Source: Pseudomonas sp. ANT_H4
GTDB taxonomy: Bacteria > Pseudomonadota > Gammaproteobacteria > Pseudomonadales > Pseudomonadaceae
Length of the DNA: 64,000 bases
Direction of reading: 5' to 3'
NCBI RefSeq assembly: GCF_008369295.1
Contig: NZ_VOBG01000014.1
Span: 85,682 to 149,681, forward strand
Below are positions 7,769-16,723 of this stretch, piece after piece. The position numbers were made by a program, and so were the translations under genes. The notes beneath the pieces are model-generated. The model was not told the DNA's origin and did no database searches. It worked only from the letters and a program-made list of their open reading frames with translations. How positions within the stretch are numbered: position 1 is the first letter of the stretch; every line of letters begins with the position of its first letter.

Positions 7769-8953
7769 ATGTGGTACAACGGTTTTCTTGACTTGTCGGC
7801 CTGGCAACTGGTGGCAGTCACCCTGTTGATGACCCACGTGACCATTGTCGGGGTCACCGTCTATCTACACCGTTATTCAGCCCACCGCTCCCTGGAGCTC
7901 AATGCTGGCCTGAAACACTTCTTCCGCTTCTGGCTGTGGCTGACCACGGCGCAGAACACTCGCGAGTGGACTGCCATCCACCGCAAACACCACGCCAAGT
8001 GCGAAACCGTCGACGATCCTCATAGCCCGGTGATCAAGGGCCTGTCCACCGTCCTGCGCAAGGGCGCCGAGCTGTACCGCGCCGAGGCGGAAAACCCCGA
8101 GACCCTGCGCATCTACGGCAAGAACTGCCCGGAAGACTGGATCGAACGTAATCTCTACACCCGCTTCCCGATGCTGGGCGTGGCAATCATGGGGGTGATC
8201 GACCTGCTGCTGTTCGGCACCATCGGCATCACCATCTGGGCCATCCAGATGATGTGGATTCCGTTCTGGGCCGCCGGCGTGATCAACGGCCTGGGCCATG
8301 CCGTCGGCTACCGCAACTTCGAATGCCGTGACGCGGCGACCAACCTGATCCCCTGGGGCATCATTGTTGGCGGCGAAGAGCTGCACAACAACCATCACAC
8401 CTACCCCAACTCCGCCAAGTTGTCGGTGAAGAAATGGGAATTTGACATGGGCTGGGCCTGGATCAAGGTGTTCAGCTTCCTGCGCCTGGCCAAGGTCCAG
8501 CGCGTTGCGCCCATCGCCCACCGGGTCGAAGGCAAGGGCCACCTGGACATGGACACCGCCATGGCGATCCTCAACAACCGCTTCCAGATCATGGCCCAGT
8601 ACCGCAAGTTGGTGATTGCGCCGCTGGTCAAGCAGGAGCTGGAGAAGGTCGATCATTCCGTCCGTCACCAGTTCCATCGCGCCAAACGCTTGCTGTCGCG
8701 GGAAACCAGCCTGCTGGATGACCGCCATCACCTGCGCATCCAAAGCATGCTGGAGCACAGCCAGGCGTTGAAAGTGATCTACGAAAAACGTCTGGCGCTG
8801 CAACAGATCTGGCTCAAGACCAGCACCAATGGCCACGACATGCTGGCGGCGATCAAGGAATGGGTCCACGAGGCCGAGGCCAGCGGGATTCAATCCCTGC
8901 GTGACTTTGCCCATCAGTTGAAAACCTACTCACTGCGTCCTGCACCGGTCTGA
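7769..8953 (+). CDS. desA: Membrane fatty-acid desaturase DesA (delta-9 type)
   Basis: This 394-residue membrane di-iron desaturase introduces a double bond into phospholipid acyl chains. All three histidine boxes are present: HRYSAH (34-39), HRKHH (71-75) and HNNHH (206-210), with hydrophobic segments at about 12-30 and 135-172. The C-terminal 130 residues are charged and helical, as in Pseudomonas DesA. It is monocistronic: an AT-rich leader precedes it and a strong hairpin follows. The assignment to DesA rather than DesB rests on the overall sequence pattern and the lack of a neighbouring desC/desT. Confidence 0.88.
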   Translation: MWYNGFLDLSAWQLVAVTLLMTHVTIVGVTVYLHRYSAHRSLELNAGLKHFFRFWLWLTTAQNTREWTAIHRKHHAKCETVDDPHSPVIKGLSTVLRKGAELYRAEAENPETLRIYGKNCPEDWIERNLYTRFPMLGVAIMGVIDLLLFGTIGITIWAIQMMWIPFWAAGVINGLGHAVGYRNFECRDAATNLIPWGIIVGGEELHNNHHTYPNSAKLSVKKWEFDMGWAWIKVFSFLRLAKVQRVAPIAHRVEGKGHLDMDTAMAILNNRFQIMAQYRKLVIAPLVKQELEKVDHSVRHQFHRAKRLLSRETSLLDDRHHLRIQSMLEHSQALKVIYEKRLALQQIWLKTSTNGHDMLAAIKEWVHEAEASGIQSLRDFAHQLKTYSLRPAPV

Positions 8954-8966
8954 TTGGATGCCCGAG

Positions 8967-9009
8967 GGCTTGTTGTGGCGAGGGGCTTGTCCCCTCGCCA
9001 CAACAAGCC
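8967..9009 (+). terminator. Perfect 19-bp hairpin after desA
   Basis: A 19-bp perfect inverted repeat (left arm 8967-8985, right arm 8991-9009) with a 5-nt loop, beginning GGCTTGTTGTGGCGAGG. No long T-run follows directly, so it may be a REP-type palindrome serving as transcript end. Confidence 0.65.
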
Positions 9010-9180
9010 TTCCCACAGTTTTTTGGCGCCATTACACAGTCACCGAATTTTCCGTCTCAATCGCCACCAATAACGGAACTTCGCTGTAAATCTCCTCTCT
9101 CAAACAACACTTCGCCATCCTGGCGCACCTTGTTGTGACCGCTATCTGATCCTGCGGCACACCCAGAGAGAGCTGTGCCG

Positions 9181-10182
9181 ATGGTCCACGAAAAAACCTC
9201 CCCTACCGATATTCCCATCGCTGAGCAGGCACGACCTGCGGCTACCGCCACGTTGCTGGCGCTCAAGCATGCCCAGGGCGAAGTGGAGCGCCTGAGTGAA
9301 CGCGAGCAGTTGTTGAGTTCGTTACTGGTCAGCGTCAACGCCGTGCTGTGGGCGATCGAGTGGGACACCCGTCGCGTGCTGTATGTCAGCCCAGCCTACG
9401 AGCGCATCTTTGGGCGCGCGGCGGGCCTGTTGATGGCCGACCACAGAGAATGGCACAACAGCATCCACCCCGAAGACGTCGATTACGCCGAATACAGCCT
9501 GGCGCTGGTGCTGGACAAAGGCGCCGTGGAAGACCGCCAGTACCGCATCATCACCACAGACGGGCAGATCCGCTGGCTCAGCGATAAATGTTTTATCAAT
9601 CAGCAGGCCGAACCCGGTCAGCCGATCATCGTGGTGGGCATCGCTGAAGACATCACCGAAAAAAAGCAGTTGGAGCTGGAACTGCAACGCCTGGCCACCA
9701 CCGATGCGCTGACCAAAAGCAGCAACCGTCGGCACTTCTTCGAATGCGCCAACCATGAATTCGAGCGCGCCTGCGTCCAAGGCACGCCACTGGCATTTCT
9801 GTTGCTGGACATCGATGACTTCAAGACCGTCAACGATACCTACGGCCATCTGGAGGGTGATCAGGTACTGCAGCGTATCGCCGAGAGCGGTCGAGGAGTT
9901 TTACGCCGTGGCGATTTGTTCGGGCGCATTGGCGGCGAAGAGTTTGCCGCAGTACTGCCCGGTTGCGCGCCGGAAATGGCCAGGCAGGTAGCCGAGCGTC
10001 TGGGGCAGGAGGTTGCGCAGCTGAGTTTCAGCCATGAAGAACAGAGCTACGGGGTAACTGTCAGCCAGGGCTTGGCGAACATGACTGGCGACGATGCGAA
10101 CCTCGACAGCCTGTTCGCCCGAGCCGATACGGCGATGTATGAGGCCAAGCGCCGGGGCAAGAATCGAGTTATCTCGGGCTGA
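9181..10182 (+). CDS. PAS-GGDEF diguanylate cyclase
   Basis: This 333-residue soluble protein has an N-terminal coiled-coil-like segment (about 25-45), a PAS domain with PAC end (about 48-160, closing with GIAEDITEKKQ) and a GGDEF domain (about 165-333). The active-site motif is GGEEF at 251-255. The RxxD product-inhibition site is intact five residues before it (R242 to D245), so this is most likely an active, feedback-inhibited c-di-GMP synthase. No membrane segment is visible. I prefer the ATG at 9181; a GTG two codons upstream is possible. It converges with the REC-HDOD gene, only 9 nt away. Confidence 0.88.
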   Translation: MVHEKTSPTDIPIAEQARPAATATLLALKHAQGEVERLSEREQLLSSLLVSVNAVLWAIEWDTRRVLYVSPAYERIFGRAAGLLMADHREWHNSIHPEDVDYAEYSLALVLDKGAVEDRQYRIITTDGQIRWLSDKCFINQQAEPGQPIIVVGIAEDITEKKQLELELQRLATTDALTKSSNRRHFFECANHEFERACVQGTPLAFLLLDIDDFKTVNDTYGHLEGDQVLQRIAESGRGVLRRGDLFGRIGGEEFAAVLPGCAPEMARQVAERLGQEVAQLSFSHEEQSYGVTVSQGLANMTGDDANLDSLFARADTAMYEAKRRGKNRVISG

Positions 10183-10191
10183 TGATCAGCA

Positions 10192-11400
10192 TCAAACCTT
10201 GCGGATGCGCATCAGCTCCGACAAACCGACCTTGAGCAACCGCGCCGTCTTGCCCCTGGCCAGTTCCTCGACGCCTTCATGCTCGCTCAGCCGCGCCAAT
10301 TGCGCCGCTATGTTCACCACCAGCGCTTCACGGGAATACACCCCGCCTTCCAGGGAATAGATCGCCGCGATCAGCTGACGCAGCTCCAGCGGCAAGCGCC
10401 AGCGGATGCGCAACGCCGAGCCGTAGTTGGCGCCGAAGGTATACAGGGACTCGCCAATCAGTTCGACATCCAGTTCGCCACCGCCCTGGCGCCACTCCTG
10501 TAAACACCGCAGCAGCGCCAAATCGCCCAACCGGTGGAGAATGCCGGCGCTGTAGCAGCGCTCATGGTCCAGATCAAGCATGCGCGCCAGGGAGCGAGCG
10601 TAATCGGCGGTACGCTGGGACAGTTGCCAGTGACGTTCGGCGTAATCCACCAGGCTGGCGTCGCTCAAGATCACGTTGTGCTTTAGGGCCAGGCCCAGGA
10701 TCAAATTCATGCTCTGCCCGGCCGCCAGCTTGTGCAGGGCCATGGACAAGGTTTGCACCGGAACGCCGTGATGCCCGGCGCTGTTGGCGGCGGCGATCAG
10801 TACAGCAGTGATTTGCGGATCAACCTTGACCTGCTCTTCCAAGCGCCTGAGGTCCAGGCCTTCCGGCGCAAGGCTGTGTTGCACCACCGCCTTGACGTCG
10901 ACCCGCAGCGGCGCGCCATCGGACAGTTCGCGGCGGTGCTCCAGGAACACCGGCAGGGTCATGCCGGCAGCCAGGGCCGGGACTTCACAGCAAACGGTTT
11001 CACCCTCGTTAAGTAGCAAGTCCTGCAGACGCTGGGTCAGGCCTTCCATGTTAAGGGGTTTAGTCAAGTACGCGGTCGGCGCCAGGGGCAATGCTTCGCG
11101 CACGCTGGCGCTGTCGTTGCGGGTGCTCAGCAGGATGAACGGCAACGCCGGTGTACGCCGACGCTGGCGCACGGTACGCAACAGGCTCAGGCCGTCGACG
11201 CCGGGCAGATCCCAGTCGGCGATGATCAGGTCGTAGGGTTTTTCACTCAATAGCGCAGCCGCTTGCTGCCCGTCGGCGCACACGTCCAGCCGTGCGTCAC
11301 AGCGCACATTCAACAATACCTGCTTGAGCAGATCCCGCGACCAGGGGTCCGCCTCGGCGATCAACACACGGGGTACAGCAGGCAAATCAACAGCAACCAT
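10192..11400 (-). CDS. Response regulator with HDOD output domain
   Basis: This 402-residue protein has an N-terminal receiver domain (about 11-130) with the phospho-acceptor region ADWDLPGVDG (probable D62) and a conserved lysine in YLTKPLN. A C-terminal HDOD domain follows (about 165-365; HHGVPVQTLSMAL, CYSAGILHRLGDLAL). HDOD domains are catalytically silent relatives of HD phosphohydrolases that act as signalling scaffolds in motility and biofilm control. The region between the two domains shows no other recognisable fold. The partner kinase is not encoded nearby. GGGAG precedes the ATG. The pairing with a diguanylate cyclase tail-to-tail is suggestive only. Confidence 0.85.
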   Translation of the reverse strand: MVAVDLPAVPRVLIAEADPWSRDLLKQVLLNVRCDARLDVCADGQQAAALLSEKPYDLIIADWDLPGVDGLSLLRTVRQRRRTPALPFILLSTRNDSASVREALPLAPTAYLTKPLNMEGLTQRLQDLLLNEGETVCCEVPALAAGMTLPVFLEHRRELSDGAPLRVDVKAVVQHSLAPEGLDLRRLEEQVKVDPQITAVLIAAANSAGHHGVPVQTLSMALHKLAAGQSMNLILGLALKHNVILSDASLVDYAERHWQLSQRTADYARSLARMLDLDHERCYSAGILHRLGDLALLRCLQEWRQGGGELDVELIGESLYTFGANYGSALRIRWRLPLELRQLIAAIYSLEGGVYSREALVVNIAAQLARLSEHEGVEELARGKTARLLKVGLSELMRIRKV

Positions 11401-11488
11401 CCAGCACGCTCCCTCTGCAATCCTTGCACCTTAGACAATGCAGGCATTTGGATACAGGAAAATTCCCTCGATATGTTTCTGAGGGTAC

Positions 11489-11514
11489 AAAAAAACCGCC
11501 GAAGCGGTTTTTTT
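11489..11514. terminator. Bidirectional intrinsic terminator downstream of gabT
   Basis: AAAAAAACCGC, a CGAA loop and GCGGTTTTTTT form a symmetric hairpin with T-runs in both directions. It lies 20 nt past the gabT stop codon and so serves gabT on the minus strand. Confidence 0.85.
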
Positions 11515-11534
11515 GTAGATCAGGTCACGCTAAA

Positions 11535-12812
11535 TCAGAGCTCGGAGAAACACTCTTCAATGATCGCCAGGCCTTTATCCAGTTGCTCGTCCGGCGAAGT
11601 CAGCGGCACCAGTACGCGCAACACGTTGCCGTAGGTACCGCAGGACAGCAGGATCAAACCCTTGTCGCGGGCCTTGGCGACCACAGCGGCCACGGCCGGG
11701 GCGTTCGGCTTGTGGCTGTCGCCATCGACGAACAGCTCAACCGCGATCATCGCGCCCAGGGCACGCACGTCACCGATCACCGGGTACTTGGCCTGGATGG
11801 CCTTGAGGCCGGTTACCAGACGCTCGCCCACCGCCTTGCAGCGGTCCAGCAGGTGCTCTTCTTCGAACACTTCCATCACCGCCAGCGCAGCAGCGCAAGC
11901 GATCGGGCTACCGGCGTAGGTGCCGCCCAGGCCGCCTGGCGCAATGGCGTCCATGTATTCAGCCTTGCCACACACACCGGCCAGCGGGAAGCCGCCAGCG
12001 ATGGATTTGGCGAAGGTGGTCAGGTCGGCGGCAACGCCCATCTGTTCCATGGCGAAGAAAGTACCGGTGCGGCCAGCGCCGGTTTGCACTTCGTCGGCGA
12101 TCAGCAGGATGCCGTGCTGGTCGCACAGTTCGCGCAGGCGCTTCATGAAGGCTTTAGGCGCGACGTAGAAACCGCCTTCGCCCTGCACCGGCTCGATGAT
12201 GATGGCCGCGATATCACGCGGCTCGGCATCGTTTTTGAAGATGCGCTCGATGCTGGCGATGGAATCATCCACGCTCACACCGTGCAGGTCGTTCGGGTAC
12301 AGCGCACGGAAGATACCGCCAGGCATCAGGCCCATGCCGGCCGAGTAAGGCACGACTTTACCGGTCAGGCCCAGGGTCATCATGGTGCGACCGTGGTAAG
12401 CGCCAGTGAAGGCAATCACGCCGGCACGGCCAGTGGCGGCGCGGGCGATTTTCACGGCGTTTTCTACAGCTTCGGAACCGGTGGTCACCAGCAGGGTTTT
12501 CTTGGCGAAATCACCAGGCACCTTGGCGTTAACTTTTTCACACAGTTCAACGTAAGGTTCGTACGCCAGCACCTGGAAGCAGGTGTGGGTCAGCTTGTTC
12601 AGCTGGGCGGTCACGGCCGCGATGATTTTCGGGTGCAGGTGGCCGGTGTTCAGCACGGCGATACCGCCGGCGAAGTCGATGAACTCGCGACCTTCAACGT
12701 CGGTCACGGTGGCGTTCTTCGCCGACTCGGCAAAGATCGGGTGAATCTGGCCGACACCGCGCGGTACTGCGGCTTCGCGGCGTTTCATCAGGGAAGCGTT
12801 GGTCTTGCTCAT
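11535..12812 (-). CDS. gabT: 4-aminobutyrate aminotransferase GabT
   Basis: This 425-residue PLP-dependent class III aminotransferase converts GABA and 2-oxoglutarate to succinate semialdehyde and glutamate. The GTDR-like region GSEAVENAVKIARAATGR, the aspartate motif IADEVQTGAGRTG and the PLP lysine in TTFAKSIAGGFP are all present, and the length equals the family norm. GAGGA lies 8 nt before the ATG at 12812. It follows gabD, with a 186-nt gap containing a hairpin, so partial uncoupling from gabD is possible. The function is well supported by the adjacent gabD. Confidence 0.94.
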   Translation of the reverse strand: MSKTNASLMKRREAAVPRGVGQIHPIFAESAKNATVTDVEGREFIDFAGGIAVLNTGHLHPKIIAAVTAQLNKLTHTCFQVLAYEPYVELCEKVNAKVPGDFAKKTLLVTTGSEAVENAVKIARAATGRAGVIAFTGAYHGRTMMTLGLTGKVVPYSAGMGLMPGGIFRALYPNDLHGVSVDDSIASIERIFKNDAEPRDIAAIIIEPVQGEGGFYVAPKAFMKRLRELCDQHGILLIADEVQTGAGRTGTFFAMEQMGVAADLTTFAKSIAGGFPLAGVCGKAEYMDAIAPGGLGGTYAGSPIACAAALAVMEVFEEEHLLDRCKAVGERLVTGLKAIQAKYPVIGDVRALGAMIAVELFVDGDSHKPNAPAVAAVVAKARDKGLILLSCGTYGNVLRVLVPLTSPDEQLDKGLAIIEECFSEL

Positions 12813-12942
12813 CAAAAAAGTCCTCATTCGCCGCTCATCGGGCGGCGTAGCTCAAGGAGTACGTGGCGGGAGGCAACTACGGCAGCATGCGATGATCGAC
12901 TGCCACAGCTTTCCGGCCACTTGCGTAATAACATTTTGAAAC

Positions 12943-12976
12943 ACGCAAAGGGACAGCGCTCTCGTGCCCTTTGCGT
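12943..12976. terminator. Hairpin between gabD and gabT
   Basis: ACGCAAAGGG (12943-12952) and CCCTTTGCGT (12967-12976) form a perfect 10-bp stem with a 14-nt loop, just past the gabD stop on the minus strand. It could attenuate read-through from gabD into gabT. On the minus strand a T-rich tail (TGTTTCAAAATG) follows but is weak. Confidence 0.5.
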
Positions 12977-12998
12977 TTAACGCAATGCCTTGCCGGGT

Positions 12999-14441
12999 TT
13001 AGATACCCAGGCAGAGGTATTTGATTTCCAGGTAATCCTCGATCCCGTACTTGGAGCCTTCACGGCCCAGGCCCGAAGCCTTGATGCCGCCAAACGGCGC
13101 CACTTCGTTGGAGATCAACCCGGTGTTGACGCCGACCATACCGTATTCCAGGGCTTCGGCCACACGGAACACACGGCCCAAGTCTCGGGCGTAGAAGTAG
13201 GAGGCCAGGCCGAACTCGGTGTCGTTGGACATCGCGATCACTTCGGCTTCGTCTTTGAAGCGGAACAACGGTGCCAAAGGACCGAAGGTTTCTTCCTTGG
13301 CCACGGCGGCGTTCTTCGGCACGTTGACCAGGATGGTCGGCTCAAAGAAGTTGCCTTCCATGACCTTGCCCCCGGCCAGCAGCGTTGCGCCTTTGCTCAG
13401 GGCATCGGCGATGTGCTCCTGAACCTTGGCCACGGCTTTTTCGTCGATCAGCGGGCCGGTAGTAGTGCCTTCTTCCAGACCGTTGCCGATCTTCAGTTTG
13501 GCCACCGCCACTTTCAGTTTCTCGGCGAACGCGTCGTACACTGAATCCTGAATGTACAGGCGGTTGGCGCAGACGCAGGTCTGGCCGTTGTTACGGTACT
13601 TGGAGATGATCGCGCCTTCGACGGCCTTATCCAGGTCTGCGTCGTCAAACACGATGAACGGCGCGTTGCCGCCCAATTCCAGGGAGACTTTCTTGATGTC
13701 CTTGGCGCATTCGGCCATCAATTGGCGACCGATTTCGGTAGAGCCGGTGAAGGACAGCTTGCGCACGATCGGGTTGCTGGTCAGCTCGCTGCCGATATCG
13801 CCAGCACTGCCGGAGACCACGCTGAAAACGCCTTTGGGAATACCGGCACGCTGGGCCAACTCAGCCAGGGCGAACGCGGAGAACGGCGTTTGCGAGGCGG
13901 GTTTGAGCACCATGGTGCAACCGGCAGCCAGGGCCGGGCCGGCTTTACGGGTGATCATCGCGGCGGGGAAGTTCCACGGCGTGATAGCAGCGGTCACGCC
14001 GATCGGCTGCTTGATCACGATCAGGCGCTTGTCCGGCTGATGGCCGGGAATCACGTCACCGTAAATGCGCTTGGCCTCTTCGGCGAACCACTCGATGAAC
14101 GAGGCGGCGTAGACGATTTCGCCCTTGGCTTCGGCCAGCGGCTTACCCTGTTCCAGGGTCATCAGGCGAGCCAGGTCGTCCTGGTTTTCGATGATCAGTT
14201 CAAACCAACGACGCAGCTTGTTCGCACGGTCCTTGGCGGTCAGTGCACGCCAGGCCGGCAGGGCCTTGTCGGCCGCTTCGATAGCGCGGCGGGTTTCGGC
14301 AGCGCCCATTTTCGGCACGGTACCCAGAATTTCGCCGGTAGCCGGGTTGTTAACCTTGATCGTCTGACCGTTGTCCGCATCGACCCAAGCGCCATCAATG
14401 AAGGCTTGCTGGCGGAACAACTGGGTGTCTTTAAGCTGCAT
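12999..14441 (-). CDS. gabD: Succinate-semialdehyde dehydrogenase GabD (NADP+)
   Basis: This 480-residue aldehyde dehydrogenase oxidises succinate semialdehyde to succinate, the second step of GABA use. The catalytic glutamate is in LELGG (E255) and the catalytic cysteine in GQTCVC (C289), and ITPWNFP at 153-159 is the family nucleotide-binding/active-site motif. A second cysteine two residues on (C291) is typical of GabD enzymes, which are redox-regulated. The start at 14441 gives the normal length with GGAAAG upstream; an in-frame upstream ATG would add 29 non-family residues. gabT follows on the same strand. Confidence 0.94.
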   Translation of the reverse strand: MQLKDTQLFRQQAFIDGAWVDADNGQTIKVNNPATGEILGTVPKMGAAETRRAIEAADKALPAWRALTAKDRANKLRRWFELIIENQDDLARLMTLEQGKPLAEAKGEIVYAASFIEWFAEEAKRIYGDVIPGHQPDKRLIVIKQPIGVTAAITPWNFPAAMITRKAGPALAAGCTMVLKPASQTPFSAFALAELAQRAGIPKGVFSVVSGSAGDIGSELTSNPIVRKLSFTGSTEIGRQLMAECAKDIKKVSLELGGNAPFIVFDDADLDKAVEGAIISKYRNNGQTCVCANRLYIQDSVYDAFAEKLKVAVAKLKIGNGLEEGTTTGPLIDEKAVAKVQEHIADALSKGATLLAGGKVMEGNFFEPTILVNVPKNAAVAKEETFGPLAPLFRFKDEAEVIAMSNDTEFGLASYFYARDLGRVFRVAEALEYGMVGVNTGLISNEVAPFGGIKASGLGREGSKYGIEDYLEIKYLCLGI

Positions 14442-14793
14442 GTCGGCTTTCCTTAACAGCACCGCGCACGCGCGGAGCAAATTAGAGTTGTTGAAAGGCG
14501 CCTTGAAGGCTGCCGTCAGGGAAATCATTCACCGGGCGCAAGCACATAAATAGCGCACGAAAGACAGATGTGCGGTTCAGCACCCAGGGAGGAGCGTTTG
14601 AAATCTCAAACGAATCCTAGGATCAATGGGGGTAAAGGACAATAGTCTGTTCGAAAAAAAGAACAAAAACGGCGTACTTGCCGAAACTTTCTGATCAGCG
14701 TACTTGCCCCTGGTTCAGTGCCAACGACCCATACCGCCCGGGGCAGAGCCTCGACACTCCAGAATCCTGCCGGCAGACGGCCGAAAACCAGCA
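14442..14793. other. Intergenic region between gabD and tRNA-Arg
   Basis: This stretch between divergent genes holds the gabD promoter region. It contains a TGTTC-N8-GAACA inverted repeat (14648-14665) in an A-rich tract that could be an operator. I see no reading frame with coding character and no RNA gene before the tRNA. Confidence 0.5.
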
Positions 14794-14822
14794 TGGACGC
14801 CCAAGGTCGACATGGGTATGAT
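14794..14822 (+). promoter_or_regulatory. Predicted sigma-70 promoter of tRNA-Arg
   Basis: TGGACG (14794-14799), a 17-nt spacer and TATGAT (14817-14822) match -35 and -10 elements. The segment after the -10 is GC-rich (GGCGCCCG), which is typical of stringently controlled tRNA promoters. The mature tRNA begins 13 nt after the -10. Confidence 0.6.
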
Positions 14823-14835
14823 GGCGCCCGCACAA

Positions 14836-14912
14836 GCATCCGTAGCTCAGCTGGATAGAGTACTGCCCTCCGAAGGCAGGGGTCGTGGGTTCGAATCCCG
14901 CCGGGTGCACCA
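14836..14912 (+). tRNA. tRNA-Arg (anticodon CCG)
   Basis: A 77-nt cloverleaf with encoded CCA. The acceptor arms GCATCCG and CGGGTGC pair, with one T-G wobble. The anticodon arm CTGCC-CTCCGAA-GGCAG gives anticodon CCG at 14870-14872, reading CGG codons. The T arm carries GGTTCGAATCC. It is followed directly by an intrinsic terminator. tRNA genes like this are common integration targets, and the next gene looks inserted here. Confidence 0.96.
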
Positions 14913-14922
14913 GATACAGACG

Positions 14923-14956
14923 AAAAGCCCCAGGTCGAAAGACCTGGGGCTTTTTT
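14923..14956 (+). terminator. Intrinsic terminator of tRNA-Arg (copy 1 of a duplicated terminator)
   Basis: AAAAGCCCCAGGTC, a GAAA loop and GACCTGGGGC, then TTTTTT. A near-identical copy lies at 16055-16087, beyond the rhuM-like gene. Confidence 0.92.
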
Positions 14957-14992
14957 GTAGACTATCGATCAGCCCGATCACAGAGGTCTCAC

Positions 14993-16033
14993 ATGAGCGA
15001 TAGCACCCAGACCGAACATCCTCCCGCACCACAAGGTGAACTGTTGTTGTTCCAGAGCGGTGACGGTTTGGTTCGCCTGGAGTGCCGCTTCGATACCGAC
15101 ACCCTGTGGCTCTCGCAGGCAATGATCTGTGAGCTGTATGGCAAGGCAAAAGCCACCATCAGCGAACATATCAGCCATATCTTCGCCGAGGGCGAACTGG
15201 TGGAGGATTCAGTTGTTCGGTTTTACCGAACAACTGCCGCCGACGACAAACCCTACAACGTCAGATACTTCAGCTTGCCGCTGATTCTGGCGGTAGGGTA
15301 TCGGGTACGCTCTAAGCGCGGTACTCAGTTCCGTCAGTGGGCCACGCAAATCCTGCAGGAATATCTGGTCAAAGGCTTCGCCATGGATGACGAGCGGCTG
15401 AAAAACCCTCCCGTGGGTCGTTCGTTGGTTCCTGACTACTTTGACGAATTGCTTGAACGCATTCGCGATATCCGCGCGAGTGAGCGCAGGGTCTATCTGC
15501 GAGTCCGGGAAATTTTTGCGATGGCGGCCGACTACACTCCGTCGAATAGTGAAACCACAACATTCTTCCAGATCATCCAAAACAAACTTCATTTCGCCAG
15601 CACCGGACTGACCGCTGCCGAGTTAATTACTCAACGTGTTGATGCCGCCAAACCGAACATGGGCCTGACCAGTTTCAAGGGTGATGAAGTACGTAAGGGT
15701 GATGTGACCATCGCTAAAAACTATCTTCAGCAGCACGAAATTTCTGCATTGAATCGCATTGTCACCATGTGGCTGGACTTTGCCGAAGATCAGGCGTTGA
15801 GACGTAAGCAAATTTTCCTACGCGACTGGCAGGAGAAGCTGGATCAATTTCTAGCTTTCAACGACCGCGAAATTCTGCAAGGTGCAGGACAAATCAGCAA
15901 GCATGCAGCCGATGATAAAGCGAAGCTGGAGTACGAACGCTATAACCAACAACGCAGGACTCTGAAAGAAACAGAGGGAGAGACATTGAGCATTGAGGCA
16001 TTGCGTGCGATGTCACAGAAGAAGAATTACTGA
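14993..16033 (+). CDS. RhuM-family protein
   Basis: This 346-residue protein matches the RhuM family (named from Salmonella pathogenicity island 3). The N-terminal half has a winged-helix-like segment (about 40-110; LWLSQAMICELYGKAKATIS, then VRYFSLPLILAVGYRV). A helical middle follows, and then a C-terminal domain (about 190-345) with ASTGLTAAELI, ITMWLDFAEDQALRR and a lysine-rich end. RhuM proteins are found on islands and phage-like elements; their biochemical role is unresolved, and links to Fic/Doc-like or toxin modules are conjecture. The ATG at 14993 is preceded by a weak GAGG. The gene lies between two copies of the tRNA terminator and is therefore likely horizontally acquired. Confidence 0.85.
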   Translation: MSDSTQTEHPPAPQGELLLFQSGDGLVRLECRFDTDTLWLSQAMICELYGKAKATISEHISHIFAEGELVEDSVVRFYRTTAADDKPYNVRYFSLPLILAVGYRVRSKRGTQFRQWATQILQEYLVKGFAMDDERLKNPPVGRSLVPDYFDELLERIRDIRASERRVYLRVREIFAMAADYTPSNSETTTFFQIIQNKLHFASTGLTAAELITQRVDAAKPNMGLTSFKGDEVRKGDVTIAKNYLQQHEISALNRIVTMWLDFAEDQALRRKQIFLRDWQEKLDQFLAFNDREILQGAGQISKHAADDKAKLEYERYNQQRRTLKETEGETLSIEALRAMSQKKNY

Positions 16034-16054
16034 AACGCCTTAGTCTTTAGAACG

Positions 16055-16087
16055 AAAGCCCTAGGTCAAAAGACCTGGGGCTTTTTT
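16055..16087 (+). terminator. Terminator after the RhuM gene (copy 2 of the tRNA terminator)
   Basis: GCCCTAGGTC-AAAA-GACCTGGGGC followed by TTTTTT. Across 32 nt it differs from the tRNA-Arg terminator at only two positions. This makes a 1.1-kb segment bounded by direct repeats, as expected from integration or duplication at the tRNA 3' end. Confidence 0.88.
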
Positions 16088-16102
16088 GTGGCCGCCGTTT
16101 AC

Positions 16103-16723
16103 TTATGGCTTTTGCAACGCCTCCAGCCGAGTCGGCAAGTCTTCCTGGGGAAAGCGCTTATACAGCGCCAGAAGCTTTTCATCGGCCGCCTTGGCCTCTC
16201 CCGCTTGGCGCAGGCGCACAATTTCCTGAAGCCCTTGCTCCAGGGACTGTGGCTTGACAGCCATTCGCTTGCTCATTTTTGCCACAGACTCGTCCGCCAT
16301 GGCTCCCGCCACCTCAGCCTGAACCTGCACACTGTCCGCCTGGGGTGCCATGGCGAGTCGAGTCATGGGCGGTGCGGGCGCTTGCAACGCTTGCGGCGCT
16401 GGGCGAGCGAGTTCCTCGCGGCTGGCGGAGTACTGCGCCGCCGCTGGCGCGGGCAGGTCGGCATTGGGCACCGGCGAGCGCACCACCAAACCAATCATCA
16501 GCGCCACACCGGCAACGGTGGCGAATGCCATTTGCCAGCGTGGCCGTTGGCAGGCCAGCAGCCAGCGTTGCCACAGATTTGGTTGGGGCGCCGGGGCTTC
16601 GCGGCGGGCGGTGGCCAGCAGGAACGCGTCCAGGGAAGCAGGCGGTTCGCCGCTGGTGTGTGGGCGAAAGTGTTGGATCAGCACTTCGTCGTCGGGATTC
16701 GGTGTGTGTCGGGAGTCAGTCAT
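16103..16723 (-). CDS. Putative anti-sigma factor (single-pass membrane protein)
   Basis: This 206-residue protein has a cytoplasmic N-terminus (1-60), one transmembrane helix (about 65-82, FATVAGVALMIGLVV), an Ala/Pro-rich periplasmic linker (85-120) and a short helical C-terminal domain (about 150-206). The C-terminal domain repeats a TPR-like pattern (LRQAGEAKAADEKLLALYKRF). The start codon overlaps the sigma-factor stop by 4 nt (ATGA). Translational coupling to an ECF sigma gene plus one membrane span is the classic anti-sigma layout. No zinc-binding HxxxCxxC motif is visible, so it is not a ZAS-type anti-sigma. Confidence 0.65.
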   Translation of the reverse strand: MTDSRHTPNPDDEVLIQHFRPHTSGEPPASLDAFLLATARREAPAPQPNLWQRWLLACQRPRWQMAFATVAGVALMIGLVVRSPVPNADLPAPAAAQYSASREELARPAPQALQAPAPPMTRLAMAPQADSVQVQAEVAGAMADESVAKMSKRMAVKPQSLEQGLQEIVRLRQAGEAKAADEKLLALYKRFPQEDLPTRLEALQKP

